NCBI GenBank assembly: GCA_016222925.1
Contig: JACRQB010000132.1
Coordinates: 1 to 12,656 of the forward strand
From: Nitrospirota bacterium
Lineage (GTDB): Bacteria; Nitrospirota; Nitrospiria; Nitrospirales; Nitrospiraceae
Direction: 5' to 3'
DNA length: 12,656 nucleotides
The translations under genes and the position numbers were made by a program. The notes beneath the pieces are model-generated. The model was not told the origin of the DNA, searched no databases, and saw only the letters and a program-made list of their open reading frames with translations. Each line of letters begins with the position of its first letter. Position 1 is the first letter of the stretch. Positions 1-6,930 of this stretch are shown here, in pieces.

Positions 1-150
1 ATGGGTCGGCTTACAGTCGAGTGCTGCCAACCCTTCGGCAGCCTGCCGAGCACGTCTTTTCCCCTTCTCCGTGAGAGGGCGATTCTCTTCCGCCCCTTCC
101 CATTCATCAGGCTCTACAGCGATCCCATGGCGAACCAGAATGCAGTCCAT
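1..150 (-). CDS. sixA: SixA-type histidine phosphatase, partial (5' part only; continues beyond the left edge)
   Basis: Reading the minus strand from an ATG at 150 gives 50 codons with no stop up to base 1, so the gene runs off the left edge. Residues 4-9 (ILVRHG) carry the RHG motif of the histidine phosphatase (phosphoglycerate mutase-like) superfamily, with R7 and catalytic H8. The following text, with a PLTEKG motif at 25-30 and a helix rich in R, A and Q, matches the start of SixA phosphohistidine phosphatases. Those are small cytoplasmic enzymes that remove phosphate from histidine residues, for example on HPt domains or PTS proteins. The start is supported by GGGGAG six bases upstream of the ATG. 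The gene is divergent from the PsiE-family gene at 320. The fold is clear, but the substrate cannot be inferred, and a related RHG-family enzyme is possible because the C-terminal part is missing. Confidence 0.85.
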   Translation of the reverse strand, partial: MDCILVRHGIAVEPDEWEGAEENRPLTEKGKRRARQAAEGLAALDCKPTH

Positions 151-319
151 AACCACTCCCCACATTGTGGAGCACGAGCCTACCACAGGAACACAGCGTA
201 ATTAACAGAAGTTTTACATGGAAGAGACAATCTCGAAACCGAGGTTCGCTATTTTCACACCCGGATAATATAGGCAGGGAAGCAAAGATTGCTTCGGATA
301 TTGATGGATAGGCGGTAGC
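151..319. other. Divergent intergenic region between the sixA-like and psiE-like genes
   Basis: This 169-bp stretch has no convincing ORF and must hold the 5' signals of both flanking genes. For the plus strand, GATAAT at 264-269 matches five of six bases of a sigma-70 -10 box, but no good -35 lies 16-18 bp upstream. For the minus strand, TTGTCT (plus-strand 224-229) and a TTAAT-containing box about 18 bp on (near 200-205) form only a weak pair. A perfect inverted repeat lies at 279-295 and is listed separately. Promoter positions are therefore tentative. Confidence 0.4.
279..295. promoter_or_regulatory. Inverted repeat upstream of the psiE-like gene (possible operator or leader hairpin)
   Basis: GAAGCAA, a 3-base spacer AGA, then TTGCTTC: two perfect 7-bp arms. 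It starts about 10 bases after the -10-like GATAAT (264-269) and ends 25 bases before the ATG at 320. A dimeric repressor site overlapping the transcription start, or a small hairpin in the 5' leader, would both fit. No binding factor can be named from the sequence. Confidence 0.4.
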
Positions 320-844
320 ATGTCTTGGCAGCCACTCGAATCGGTTCGTCTGTTTGATGGCGACGTCGTATGGCAGCGGCTGTCCAAGCTCGACCTCATG
401 GAACTATGGTCCTGGAGCATCAAGGGAGTCCTCAGCCTGGTGATCGTGATGCTCCTAACCGCCCTGACAGGTGGCACGCTGAAAACATTTTGGCATATCC
501 GCTTGCTCGTCGATCACTCGGCCGAAGTCATATTGCGACAGATCATCGTCAATACGCTCATCCTGCTGGCCATTGTCGAAGTATTCAAAACGACGGTGAC
601 CTACTTCCGAGAAGGTCGCGTCAAGGTGACGTTCATCGTGGATACGATCCTGGTCGTCATGCTGACGGAAGTGATTTCCCAGTGGTTCAAAGGAGGAGAC
701 TGGCAAGCGCTGACGGTGCTCTGTGGCATTGTGCTGGTATTAGGAATCGTTCGCGTCATGGCCGTTCGATGGAGTCCGGCCTTCAGAACAGAGCCTCATG
801 ATTCCGTTCCCCATGACCTGCCTAACCAGGGAGGATTTCGATGA
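320..844 (+). CDS. PsiE-family (phosphate-starvation-inducible) integral membrane protein
   Basis: The 174-residue product has four predicted membrane segments at about 35-55, 70-90, 103-121 and 128-148. The most family-like stretch is the region around 95-124, with YFREGR (95-100) just before a segment containing VDTILVVMLTEV and ending in SQWF. This matches the PsiE family of small inner-membrane proteins, named for an Escherichia coli gene induced by phosphate starvation; their biochemical role is not established. The C-terminal 25 residues are polar. The ribosome site before the ATG at 320 is weak (GGCGG). The stop overlaps the next gene's start as ATGA (841-844), so the two are probably translationally coupled. 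Family call is good; function is open. Confidence 0.8.
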   Translation: MSWQPLESVRLFDGDVVWQRLSKLDLMELWSWSIKGVLSLVIVMLLTALTGGTLKTFWHIRLLVDHSAEVILRQIIVNTLILLAIVEVFKTTVTYFREGRVKVTFIVDTILVVMLTEVISQWFKGGDWQALTVLCGIVLVLGIVRVMAVRWSPAFRTEPHDSVPHDLPNQGGFR

Positions 845-1044
845 CTCAACAGGCTGCGGTGAAACTACTCGCCATCGTCCATGAGCGGCGACAGATCCAA
901 CTTGAGGAACTCCTCTCATATCTTCCCGAGTTCACCTGGAATCAGGTGTTTTCGCTGGTGGATGAACTCAGTCGACGAGAACTCATCTGCTTGCGGCGGC
1001 AAGGGTTCGAATACCAATTGCGAGCCCCCTCGTTGTCCACGTAG
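841..1044 (+). CDS. Small hypothetical protein, probable winged-helix fold
   Basis: This 67-residue protein starts with an ATG that shares bases with the stop of the PsiE-family gene (ATGA). It has a strong ribosome site, GGGAGG, about six bases upstream, which supports it as a real gene. Residues 3-15 and 20-28 look like helices. The part from about 32 to 50 resembles a recognition helix (NQVFSLVDELSRRELI), and the end has a short beta hairpin pattern (LRRQGFEYQLRAP). That is the usual layout of a minimal winged-helix domain, where a helical start is followed by a two-stranded wing. There is no catalytic motif, signal peptide or membrane segment. It could bind DNA or act as a protein-protein adaptor. 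I do not recognise a named family. It ends 13 bases before the stop of the convergent TPR gene. Confidence 0.7.
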   Translation: MTQQAAVKLLAIVHERRQIQLEELLSYLPEFTWNQVFSLVDELSRRELICLRRQGFEYQLRAPSLST

Positions 1045-1057
1045 CAGCTGCCTCGAA

Positions 1058-1486
1058 CTAGCTCTTTTTCGTGGCCGCAGTCGGGCGGCGAGAGCTGAGC
1101 TGTTCGATACGCTCAGCCACATCTCGATAGGCTGGATCTTCCCGCCTGATCCAGCGATAGGCTTCGAGCGTTTCTGCGACCTGACCCAACGATTCCAGGG
1201 TTCGACCGAGGACATAGAGAATCTGAACGGTCTCCTTCGATGAGGCCGGTGTGGAGCTGAGCGCCTTCTGAAACGCCGGGACCGCCTCCTCATAGCGACC
1301 GGATAACTTATAACAGAGGCCGATCTGCGCATTCGCTTTCACGGCTAATGACGTATCTACGGCAGCCATCTCAAACTGCTCGATCGCGGCCTTATGCAGT
1401 CCTGCCTTTTTGAGCGCAAGCCCCCGCTCGTATCGTTCCGCAGGACTTACCTCAAACTCAGGCGAGTTCACCATCGGATCTGGCAT
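1058..1486 (-). CDS. Small TPR protein, paralogue of the C-terminal part of the adjacent ExeA-like ATPase
   Basis: The 142-residue product starts at the ATG at 1486. The frame is open upstream to a TTG at 1588, but the extra residues are not TPR-like. Residues 14-130 form about three tetratricopeptide units with typical residues such as GLALKKAG, AQIGLCY and LYVLGRTLESLGQ. Aligned by eye without gaps to residues 297-413 of the ExeA-like ATPase, 49 of 117 positions are identical, far more than generic TPRs share. It has no signal peptide or membrane segment, so a cytoplasmic adaptor or competitor for the ATPase's TPR partner is a reasonable inference. The tail is basic and low complexity (RRPTAATKKS). 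It is separated from the ATPase gene by 216 bp and may have its own promoter. It is convergent with the small winged-helix gene. Confidence 0.75.
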   Translation of the reverse strand: MPDPMVNSPEFEVSPAERYERGLALKKAGLHKAAIEQFEMAAVDTSLAVKANAQIGLCYKLSGRYEEAVPAFQKALSSTPASSKETVQILYVLGRTLESLGQVAETLEAYRWIRREDPAYRDVAERIEQLSSRRPTAATKKS

Positions 1487-1580
1487 GATTTCATTGTCCC
1501 TCTGAACCAACAAGAGGATCTGTGAAGAAAAACGGAGCGGATCCCGTCGATTCCAAGAACATGCTAACACCGGCTCGAGA

Positions 1581-1610
1581 AGATTCAAAGAATCTGTGTT
1601 TATTTATCAA
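1581..1610 (-). promoter_or_regulatory. Candidate promoter with overlapping inverted repeat, upstream of the small TPR gene
   Basis: On the minus strand, TTGATA (plus-strand 1605-1610) matches five of six bases of a -35 box. After 16 bases comes TTGAAT (1583-1588), matching four of six bases of a -10 box. A perfect inverted repeat, AGATTC-AAA-GAATCT at 1581-1595, covers the -10 region, as an operator would. The ATG of the TPR gene is about 97 bases downstream. The match is moderate and the call is tentative. Confidence 0.33.
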
Positions 1611-1624
1611 AGCCTTACGAGGCT
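1611..1624 (-). terminator. Small hairpin after the ExeA-like gene, possible weak terminator
   Basis: AGCCT and AGGCT form a perfect 5-bp stem around a 4-base loop. On the minus strand it is followed by TTTGATAAAT, which is only a poor T-run. It lies about 80 bases after the stop of the ExeA-like gene and directly before the -35-like box of the small TPR gene. The stem is short, so termination would be partial at best. Confidence 0.22.
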
Positions 1625-1702
1625 ATCTAGAAGGCACATGAGAACACCATCGAGAAGACGAACACGTCAATATGATCGTGGGGGCTATTGATATGGAAAC
1701 CA

Positions 1703-3055
1703 CTAGCTCTTGCGGCCGAATAGAAAATGCAAAAGCTTCCCAACCGGCCCTCGAGACCCTGGGTTATTCGGCAGAACCGGCTCCCCGCCTGAGCCCGCCT
1801 GTTTCAGGACTTGCCGCAACCCCATCACTCGATCGGCAACGTCTTTAAACCCTGGGTTCAACTGATTGATGCGACTATAGACTTCAAGGGCCTCCTCGGT
1901 CTGCCCGGTAAACTTCAGACTGTGCCCAAGGAAATACAAAACATCAATACTCTCGTTCGGCGAAGCAGACGGATCCTCCAGCGCCGTACGAAATGCTTGG
2001 ATAGCCGCTTGATGTTCTCCCATCCTTCGATAACAAAGACCGACCTGAGCATGAGACTTCAGCCACATCGACTCGCCCTGTGCGGCAACATGAAACATGT
2101 CCACAGCCTCTTTAAACCGACCGTGGCTCTTGAGCGCCACTCCAAGGGCGTACGCCTCTTCTGGAGAATCGGGGCGACGAGCGTCGAACGACTCCTCGGT
2201 GTTAGGGTCTCTCCCGAGGCTCCTCAGTGTGTCATCAACCTCGGTCGTATCCTCAGGAGTCTCGGCCAGCGCAACCAGTTCCTCTTTAGCCGCCAGAGGA
2301 AGAATCCCTCCCTTCGTGCGATCTCCGTAGGTCAATGCTCTGTCCGACACTTGATTGATCAGGCGTGGATTGCCTTGGCTCAAGCGATGCACCAGCGCAC
2401 AGGCCTTGTTCGTAAAAAGAACCGCCGGTCCACCGGCGACGCGTAGCCGATGACGAATATAGTGTCCCGTGTCGACATCCGTCAGTGGTTTCAGATGATA
2501 ATCGACGACGATCCGCTGCGCGAACTGCGTCATGTCAATGCGCTGCAACAACGTATACAAATCCGGTTGCCCAGAGAGGATCATCTGCAACTTCAAGGTC
2601 TTGCCATCGTTCAAGTTGGAAAGAAGTCGGAGTTCTTCGAGCAATTCGGCGCCAAGATTTTGGGCTTCGTCAATGATGAGAATGACACGGCGATGACTTT
2701 TGGACTCTTGAGTGAGGTACTCGGAGAACAGGTGATAGGCCTCGATCGGATCAAGCCGCTTGGTACTCAATCCCAGAGACAACAAAATCCAAGGCAACAG
2801 ATGTTCGATGTCGTAGCGCGCGTTGGTCACCAAGCCAATCGTGTGCCTAGTGCCGTGCTCCGCAACCAGCTTCTGAAGCAGGGATGTCTTTCCAAGACCA
2901 GGCTCGCCGGTGAGAACCATAAACGGCGCCTCGCTCAGGAGGCCGTACTCCAGCAAACTGTACGCGGCTTGATGTTCAGAACCGGAGTACAGAAAACTGC
3001 TGTCCGGCAAGAGCGCAAATGGCTTCGCCTTCAGGTGGTAGAATGATTCGTACAT
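1703..3055 (-). CDS. ExeA/GspA-type AAA ATPase of exosortase EPS loci, with C-terminal TPR domain
   Basis: The 450-residue protein has an N-terminal ATPase domain (about 1-250) of the ExeA type, the 'putative secretion ATPase' that accompanies PEP-CTERM/exosortase EPS clusters. It starts MYESFYHLKAKPF, typical of the family. Walker A is GEPGLGKT at 50-57 and Walker B is VILIIDEAQN at 124-133. LSGQP at 160-164 is a sensor-like motif and SQGNPRLINQ (226-235) is the family's lid motif. After a charged linker (about 262-295) comes a TPR region at 297-413, which the usual ~270-residue family member lacks, and then a basic tail ending HFLFGRKS. ATP hydrolysis probably drives assembly of the export machinery from the cytoplasmic side; this is inference. 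It lies 27 bp after the BY-kinase gene, with a weak ribosome site. Confidence 0.88.
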   Translation of the reverse strand: MYESFYHLKAKPFALLPDSSFLYSGSEHQAAYSLLEYGLLSEAPFMVLTGEPGLGKTSLLQKLVAEHGTRHTIGLVTNARYDIEHLLPWILLSLGLSTKRLDPIEAYHLFSEYLTQESKSHRRVILIIDEAQNLGAELLEELRLLSNLNDGKTLKLQMILSGQPDLYTLLQRIDMTQFAQRIVVDYHLKPLTDVDTGHYIRHRLRVAGGPAVLFTNKACALVHRLSQGNPRLINQVSDRALTYGDRTKGGILPLAAKEELVALAETPEDTTEVDDTLRSLGRDPNTEESFDARRPDSPEEAYALGVALKSHGRFKEAVDMFHVAAQGESMWLKSHAQVGLCYRRMGEHQAAIQAFRTALEDPSASPNESIDVLYFLGHSLKFTGQTEEALEVYSRINQLNPGFKDVADRVMGLRQVLKQAGSGGEPVLPNNPGSRGPVGKLLHFLFGRKS

Positions 3056-3082
3056 CGTTGTGCCAATCAGCCCTCGCCACCA

Positions 3083-3910
3083 CTAGGATGACAACATAGT
3101 CTTCATCTTGGCCAGCCTGAGGGATGAGCGCCCAGCTTTATTCAACACCGTTCCAAGCACTGGACGAGAGTTCTTGACCAACCCCAAGGCCCGCTGCAGC
3201 TCGTCACCCGTCGTCTTCCCTTCCTCCACCACCATGAGGAGTGCATCCGTGTAGGGGGAGAACGCCAATACATCAGCCGTGTGAAGCAACGGAGGCAGAT
3301 CGAACACGACAATTCGAGAAGGGTATCGATGCTTCAATTCTTCAACCAAGGCCAACATCTTGGGCGACGTCAAGATCTCCGTCGAATTCGACAATGCGCG
3401 TCCTCCCGGCAACAGCACAAATCGGCCTATTCCTGGATGAACCAGGAGATCCTCGACTGGCTGATCGTCCAGCAAGTAGTCGGCAAGACCAAGACTGTTC
3501 TGTAACCCGAATACGTGGTGCACCGTGGGATCTTGAAGATCCGAGTCGACGAGGAGCACTGTCTGCGTCGTTTCCATCGCGAGACTCACTGCCAAATTCA
3601 CCGCTGTCAGCGTCTTCCCTTCTCCGTAGCCTGGACTTGTCACGCCCACCGTATTCCATCCATTGTCCCGAAGCCGCTGCGTGACCTGAGTGCGAAGGAT
3701 TTTATAGGCATCGATAAATGGTCCGTACTTGTAAGCAGCCATAACCCGATGCCGACGCAGGACAGGAAGTGGGATCGTGAGTGACTTCGTGTGCGTGTAG
3801 GTGATTGGAGGTAGAAGTGAGTGCTCCGCAGCCCGTTTTGAGGTGGACCTGTCGGAAGAGCCGCTCTCTGACTCTTTATACATTTCCAGTGCTGTTCGTA
3901 TACGATCCAT
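3083..3910 (-). CDS. BY-kinase-like CpsD/CapB-family ATPase (exosortase/EPS locus type)
   Basis: The ATG at 3910 is chosen because GGGAGG lies just upstream; an upstream TTG at 3937 would overlap the chain-length gene. The 275-residue product starts MDRIRTALE, close to the MSRIxKALE start of EPS-locus tyrosine autokinases. Walker A is GYGEGKT at 94-100, Walker A' is VLLVDSDLQDP at 118-128 and Walker B is IVVFD at 200-204. The family phosphorylates tyrosines in its own tail and works with a Wzz-like membrane partner to control polymer length and export. That partner is encoded directly upstream, 13 bp away. Two features are odd. The usual Arg of the DxDxR motif is Gln (Q126), and the C-terminal tail has no tyrosine, so classical tail autophosphorylation is unlikely. 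A soluble cytoplasmic ATPase or switch role is possible. Confidence 0.85.
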   Translation of the reverse strand: MDRIRTALEMYKESESGSSDRSTSKRAAEHSLLPPITYTHTKSLTIPLPVLRRHRVMAAYKYGPFIDAYKILRTQVTQRLRDNGWNTVGVTSPGYGEGKTLTAVNLAVSLAMETTQTVLLVDSDLQDPTVHHVFGLQNSLGLADYLLDDQPVEDLLVHPGIGRFVLLPGGRALSNSTEILTSPKMLALVEELKHRYPSRIVVFDLPPLLHTADVLAFSPYTDALLMVVEEGKTTGDELQRALGLVKNSRPVLGTVLNKAGRSSLRLAKMKTMLSS

Positions 3911-3923
3911 GGTCCTCCCTCGA

Positions 3924-5696
3924 TTAACCCGCCCCAAAGCGCCTCAGTGCGGCAAACCACAACACATCCAACGGAATGAAGAAGACGTGCACTATGGCAA
4001 GCATCACCGCAAAGGCGCTAATTCCTGCGGTTTTAATGATGCGCCGTCGCATTCTCGTTCGAGAGAAATCTTCTTCATTCGGCATAAAGGGAACCACCGC
4101 CAAAGGAAATTGCTGCGTCAGCGAAACGAGCTGTTCAGGTGTGCGGATAGAACGATCGAGTGATTCCACTAGAGCCGCTGAGCCAACACTACTACCCACG
4201 GCAAGCATGACGCCGAGAAGAACTATCGCCAAGCGATTTGGCTTGAACGGCTTTTCAGGAAGACTGGGGGGATCAATCAACGAAAAGCGTTCGCCTTTCC
4301 GCTGCACTTCTAAACCTTCCGACACCTTCGCTTCCAACAATCGCGAGCGGATTTCTTGATACTTTTGACCCGATGTATCCCGATCCCGCGTCAGCACCAA
4401 GTACTCGGGTTCAATCTCCGGAGCCCGCTCCAAACGCGTTGCATATCCCTGAAGTCGGCGTTTCACATCCACACGAGTCTTACGAAGGGCCTCCAACGAA
4501 GAAGTCGAAGAATTCAGCTGGGCTTGAAGATTGATATAGGCGGGGTTTTCAGGTCTCTGAGTCAGAGGCTTAAGCGGCACTGTTCTGAGCCGACCCGTTT
4601 CCTGTTCGAGCGCGGCAATTTTCCTCCGCGCTTGGAGAATATCAGGATGCTCGCTCCCCAGCCGTTCCATGTCAGCCGCGAGAGCGGTACGGGCGTCGAT
4701 AAGGCGTTTAGAGACCTCCTCCGCATCAGGGGCCTGCCCGCTTTCTTTCTCCAAGGCATCAATCTCTTGTTTCATCCTCATAATATCAGGATGGTCAGGT
4801 GACAGATTGGCGGCTGCTCCCGCAAATTCAGCACGAAGCGCCCGTAAGCGCTCGAAGGAGTCCAAAATACGGTCCCCCGTAACGGATAGAATCGGCGTGT
4901 TCGGCTTGATCGTCGCCAATTCTCCTTCAAGATAGCTTTTGCGCTCTTCATGGCCTCTGATCTGTTGATCGATGTCCGTCAACTCACGCTCAGCTTGATT
5001 CATCATCTGCTGATTAAGCGGCATCAGCTCAGGAAGCGCTCCGCCGGCTCGATGTTTAAACGACGCGATTTTTTCATCAATCTCACCGATATGCCGAGCG
5101 AGATTTTCCGCTTCCTGCTGAAGAAATGATGTCGCCTCCTGTGCTTGCCGCTCGCGACTCTTCAGGTTTTCTCCCAAGAACAGGCTGGTCAGCTCATTTG
5201 CCACCTTCTGGGCCAATTCGGGAGACCGGTTTTGATACGCCACGGTAAAGGCAATGGTCGCCTTGGTTGCATGCTGTGTGCGCTTATCCACGACATCGGC
5301 ACTGATCACTTCCACCTCGATGTCCTTAATGAAGCGTTTGACGATTTCCTCGGCCGGACTGTTCTTCCGCAGATCTTCGTAGAGATTGAATTGGTCGACC
5401 ACTTTCCAGAGAGTGGTGCGGCTCATCACCTGTTGTTTGATCGTCTCAATCCGTTGATCGGCATAACTGGTGATGGTCGACCGTACGAGGTCGGAGGGAA
5501 TCTCCTGCTCCTCAATTAAGATGGTGGCCGTCGACTTATAGGTCGGCGGCCACAGAAATGCTAGAGTCAGGGCTACGGTCAAGAGGCCTAGGCCAGTCAA
5601 GAGAATAAGTTTACGCCGACGATGAAAGGCCGCAAGATAGTCCTTCACACTCATGGTACGCTCGGATGTCGATAACGAACCCTGTGTCGGTGCCAT
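3924..5696 (-). CDS. Wzz/GNVR-type polysaccharide chain-length determinant (polysaccharide co-polymerase)
   Basis: The 590-residue inner-membrane protein has a first membrane segment at about 30-49 followed by the WPPTYKSTATILIEE start of a Wzz domain. A long periplasmic coiled-coil region follows (about 170-450), then a proline-rich GNVR-like motif, PEKPFKPNR (480-488), and a second membrane segment at 489-510. The family sets chain length and links polymerase to export. The protein has no kinase domain; a separate BY-kinase gene follows 13 bp downstream. Two features are unusual: a third hydrophobic segment at about 554-576 near the C-terminus, and an internal repeat (about 284-320 and 332-368) with HPDI motifs. 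The start at 5696 lies four bases after the preceding stop; an internal ATG at 5654 (MSVKDY) is also plausible. Confidence 0.9.
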   Translation of the reverse strand: MAPTQGSLSTSERTMSVKDYLAAFHRRRKLILLTGLGLLTVALTLAFLWPPTYKSTATILIEEQEIPSDLVRSTITSYADQRIETIKQQVMSRTTLWKVVDQFNLYEDLRKNSPAEEIVKRFIKDIEVEVISADVVDKRTQHATKATIAFTVAYQNRSPELAQKVANELTSLFLGENLKSRERQAQEATSFLQQEAENLARHIGEIDEKIASFKHRAGGALPELMPLNQQMMNQAERELTDIDQQIRGHEERKSYLEGELATIKPNTPILSVTGDRILDSFERLRALRAEFAGAAANLSPDHPDIMRMKQEIDALEKESGQAPDAEEVSKRLIDARTALAADMERLGSEHPDILQARRKIAALEQETGRLRTVPLKPLTQRPENPAYINLQAQLNSSTSSLEALRKTRVDVKRRLQGYATRLERAPEIEPEYLVLTRDRDTSGQKYQEIRSRLLEAKVSEGLEVQRKGERFSLIDPPSLPEKPFKPNRLAIVLLGVMLAVGSSVGSAALVESLDRSIRTPEQLVSLTQQFPLAVVPFMPNEEDFSRTRMRRRIIKTAGISAFAVMLAIVHVFFIPLDVLWFAALRRFGAG

Positions 5697-5700
5697 AGCC

Positions 5701-6927
5701 TTAGTAGGAAAAGGAACGTTTAGGTGGATAATAGGTCACCATGAACATCGTCGCGTGGGATTGGGCTGAGCCTGTGGCACTGTCAACATCGCGCCATCGA
5801 TACATATACGACAGTTCCGCCTGCCACCATTCAAGAAACTTCCACGATAATTTCGGCGCGAGACTGACATAGCTGCTATCTGGAAACCCGCCACCGATGG
5901 CCGCACTCGCCTTTCCCGTCGTGAGTAGTCCCACCACTTGAAGAGAGCAGGCAAGGGTTTCCGATAAGTCATATGTCCCGGAGGCTTCTCCCCGGTTGGT
6001 CTGAATCAGTAGTCCGAATCCACTGGGGACAAGGTCACGGGTGAAGGACACCTGTACGGTCGCCCTCTCAAACTTTTTTATCATGCTCGCCCCGGCCAAC
6101 CAGACTGTCTCACGGGCCGAAATATTGCCGAACGGCGTTTGCGTGCTGGAAGACAGGAACCTGGGACCGCCGTAGACAGTTCCCGTGAGCGATTCATCAA
6201 AGGCATGGGTCAGACTCATATTGATTCCAGGAAAGTTGGCTTGAAATGGAGTGGGAGAGTCGATCGTGTGGAAATTGACATACGATCCCAATAGTTGGAT
6301 TTGATCACGCTCCGTTAGTTGATACTGAAGTCCACCAGAACCACCCACCAATCGGTAGTCAACCAACCTGGCGGTCTCATACGTGGTGTCGGAAAATTGT
6401 ACACCTGATTGAAATGACAGCTTTTCAGTCACACTTCTTGTCCATGTCGGGTTTACAGTCCACTGATTTCGCTGAGCGAACTGCAGAACGACTCCCGTCG
6501 CCTGTAGTTCGCTCAGCAACGTATTGTCACGAGTGAAGCCACCAGTGAAGCCGATGAGATCCTTCTCAGTCCTATACCGTACGGACAACGGTGCAAAGAC
6601 ATTCGTAAACTGTCTATCCTCTCCACCAAAATATCCGACGACATCCGCCGCAAGCCGGCTGCTGACGTCAAGGCGTTCGGTCTTGCCGGCCAATTCTGTC
6701 GCGGGCGTCACCCAATAGCCGTAGGTCTCGTTGTGAGGCAGAGGGGTCAGGAGCAAGTTACTGTTATAGACCCCTTTAACCCCGAGGGATGGCGAGAGTG
6801 ACCACTCTGCTGCTTCGCTTTGGAATGCCATGCCGTATCCCAAGAGCGAGAAGAGCAACATAAGCTTCCCGACGCCTCTAACGTATCGACATTGATCACG
6901 ACCTCCAACCTCATGCCTCCCATGCAT
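5701..6927 (-). CDS. Outer-membrane beta-barrel protein of exosortase-associated EPS loci
   Basis: The product is up to 408 residues. A hydrophobic stretch at 22-38 ending near SEAAEW looks like a signal peptide. The true start may be the internal ATG at 6861 (residue 23), which has GGGAAG just upstream; the ATG at 6927 has no ribosome site. The mature part alternates polar and hydrophobic residues with many aromatics, in strands separated by short turns, and ends in an aromatic residue (RSFSY), as outer-membrane barrels do. It resembles the uncharacterised barrel family found in PEP-CTERM EPS loci between the export protein and chain-length genes. A plausible role, by context only, is the outer-membrane channel for the polymer, since the neighbouring export protein lacks a membrane-spanning part. 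It starts four bases after the preceding stop. Confidence 0.75.
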   Translation of the reverse strand: MHGRHEVGGRDQCRYVRGVGKLMLLFSLLGYGMAFQSEAAEWSLSPSLGVKGVYNSNLLLTPLPHNETYGYWVTPATELAGKTERLDVSSRLAADVVGYFGGEDRQFTNVFAPLSVRYRTEKDLIGFTGGFTRDNTLLSELQATGVVLQFAQRNQWTVNPTWTRSVTEKLSFQSGVQFSDTTYETARLVDYRLVGGSGGLQYQLTERDQIQLLGSYVNFHTIDSPTPFQANFPGINMSLTHAFDESLTGTVYGGPRFLSSSTQTPFGNISARETVWLAGASMIKKFERATVQVSFTRDLVPSGFGLLIQTNRGEASGTYDLSETLACSLQVVGLLTTGKASAAIGGGFPDSSYVSLAPKLSWKFLEWWQAELSYMYRWRDVDSATGSAQSHATMFMVTYYPPKRSFSY

Positions 6928-6930
6928 TGG

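Noticed and set aside
21..60. GC-rich inverted repeat GCTGCC/GGCAGC followed by TCTTTT, like a terminator
   Set aside because: It lies inside the SixA-like coding frame, which explains the sequence, and the T-run is short.
1..201. Plus-strand 66-residue reading frame at the left edge
   Set aside because: It is antisense to the SixA-like frame, has no ribosome site in view and shows no family similarity.
1040..1070. Possible bidirectional terminator between the convergent genes
   Set aside because: Only a 4-bp stem with a 10-base loop, or a loop-less palindrome, precedes the T-run, and the T-run is within the TPR coding end.
916..1332. 138-residue minus-strand frame overlapping the small TPR gene
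   Set aside because: Arg- and Ser-rich out-of-frame text with no domain; the overlapping TPR frame has strong similarity to its neighbour.
1811..3046. Long plus-strand frames of 211 and 198 residues
   Set aside because: Both are antisense shadows of the ExeA-like ATPase, whose domains and motifs are clear.
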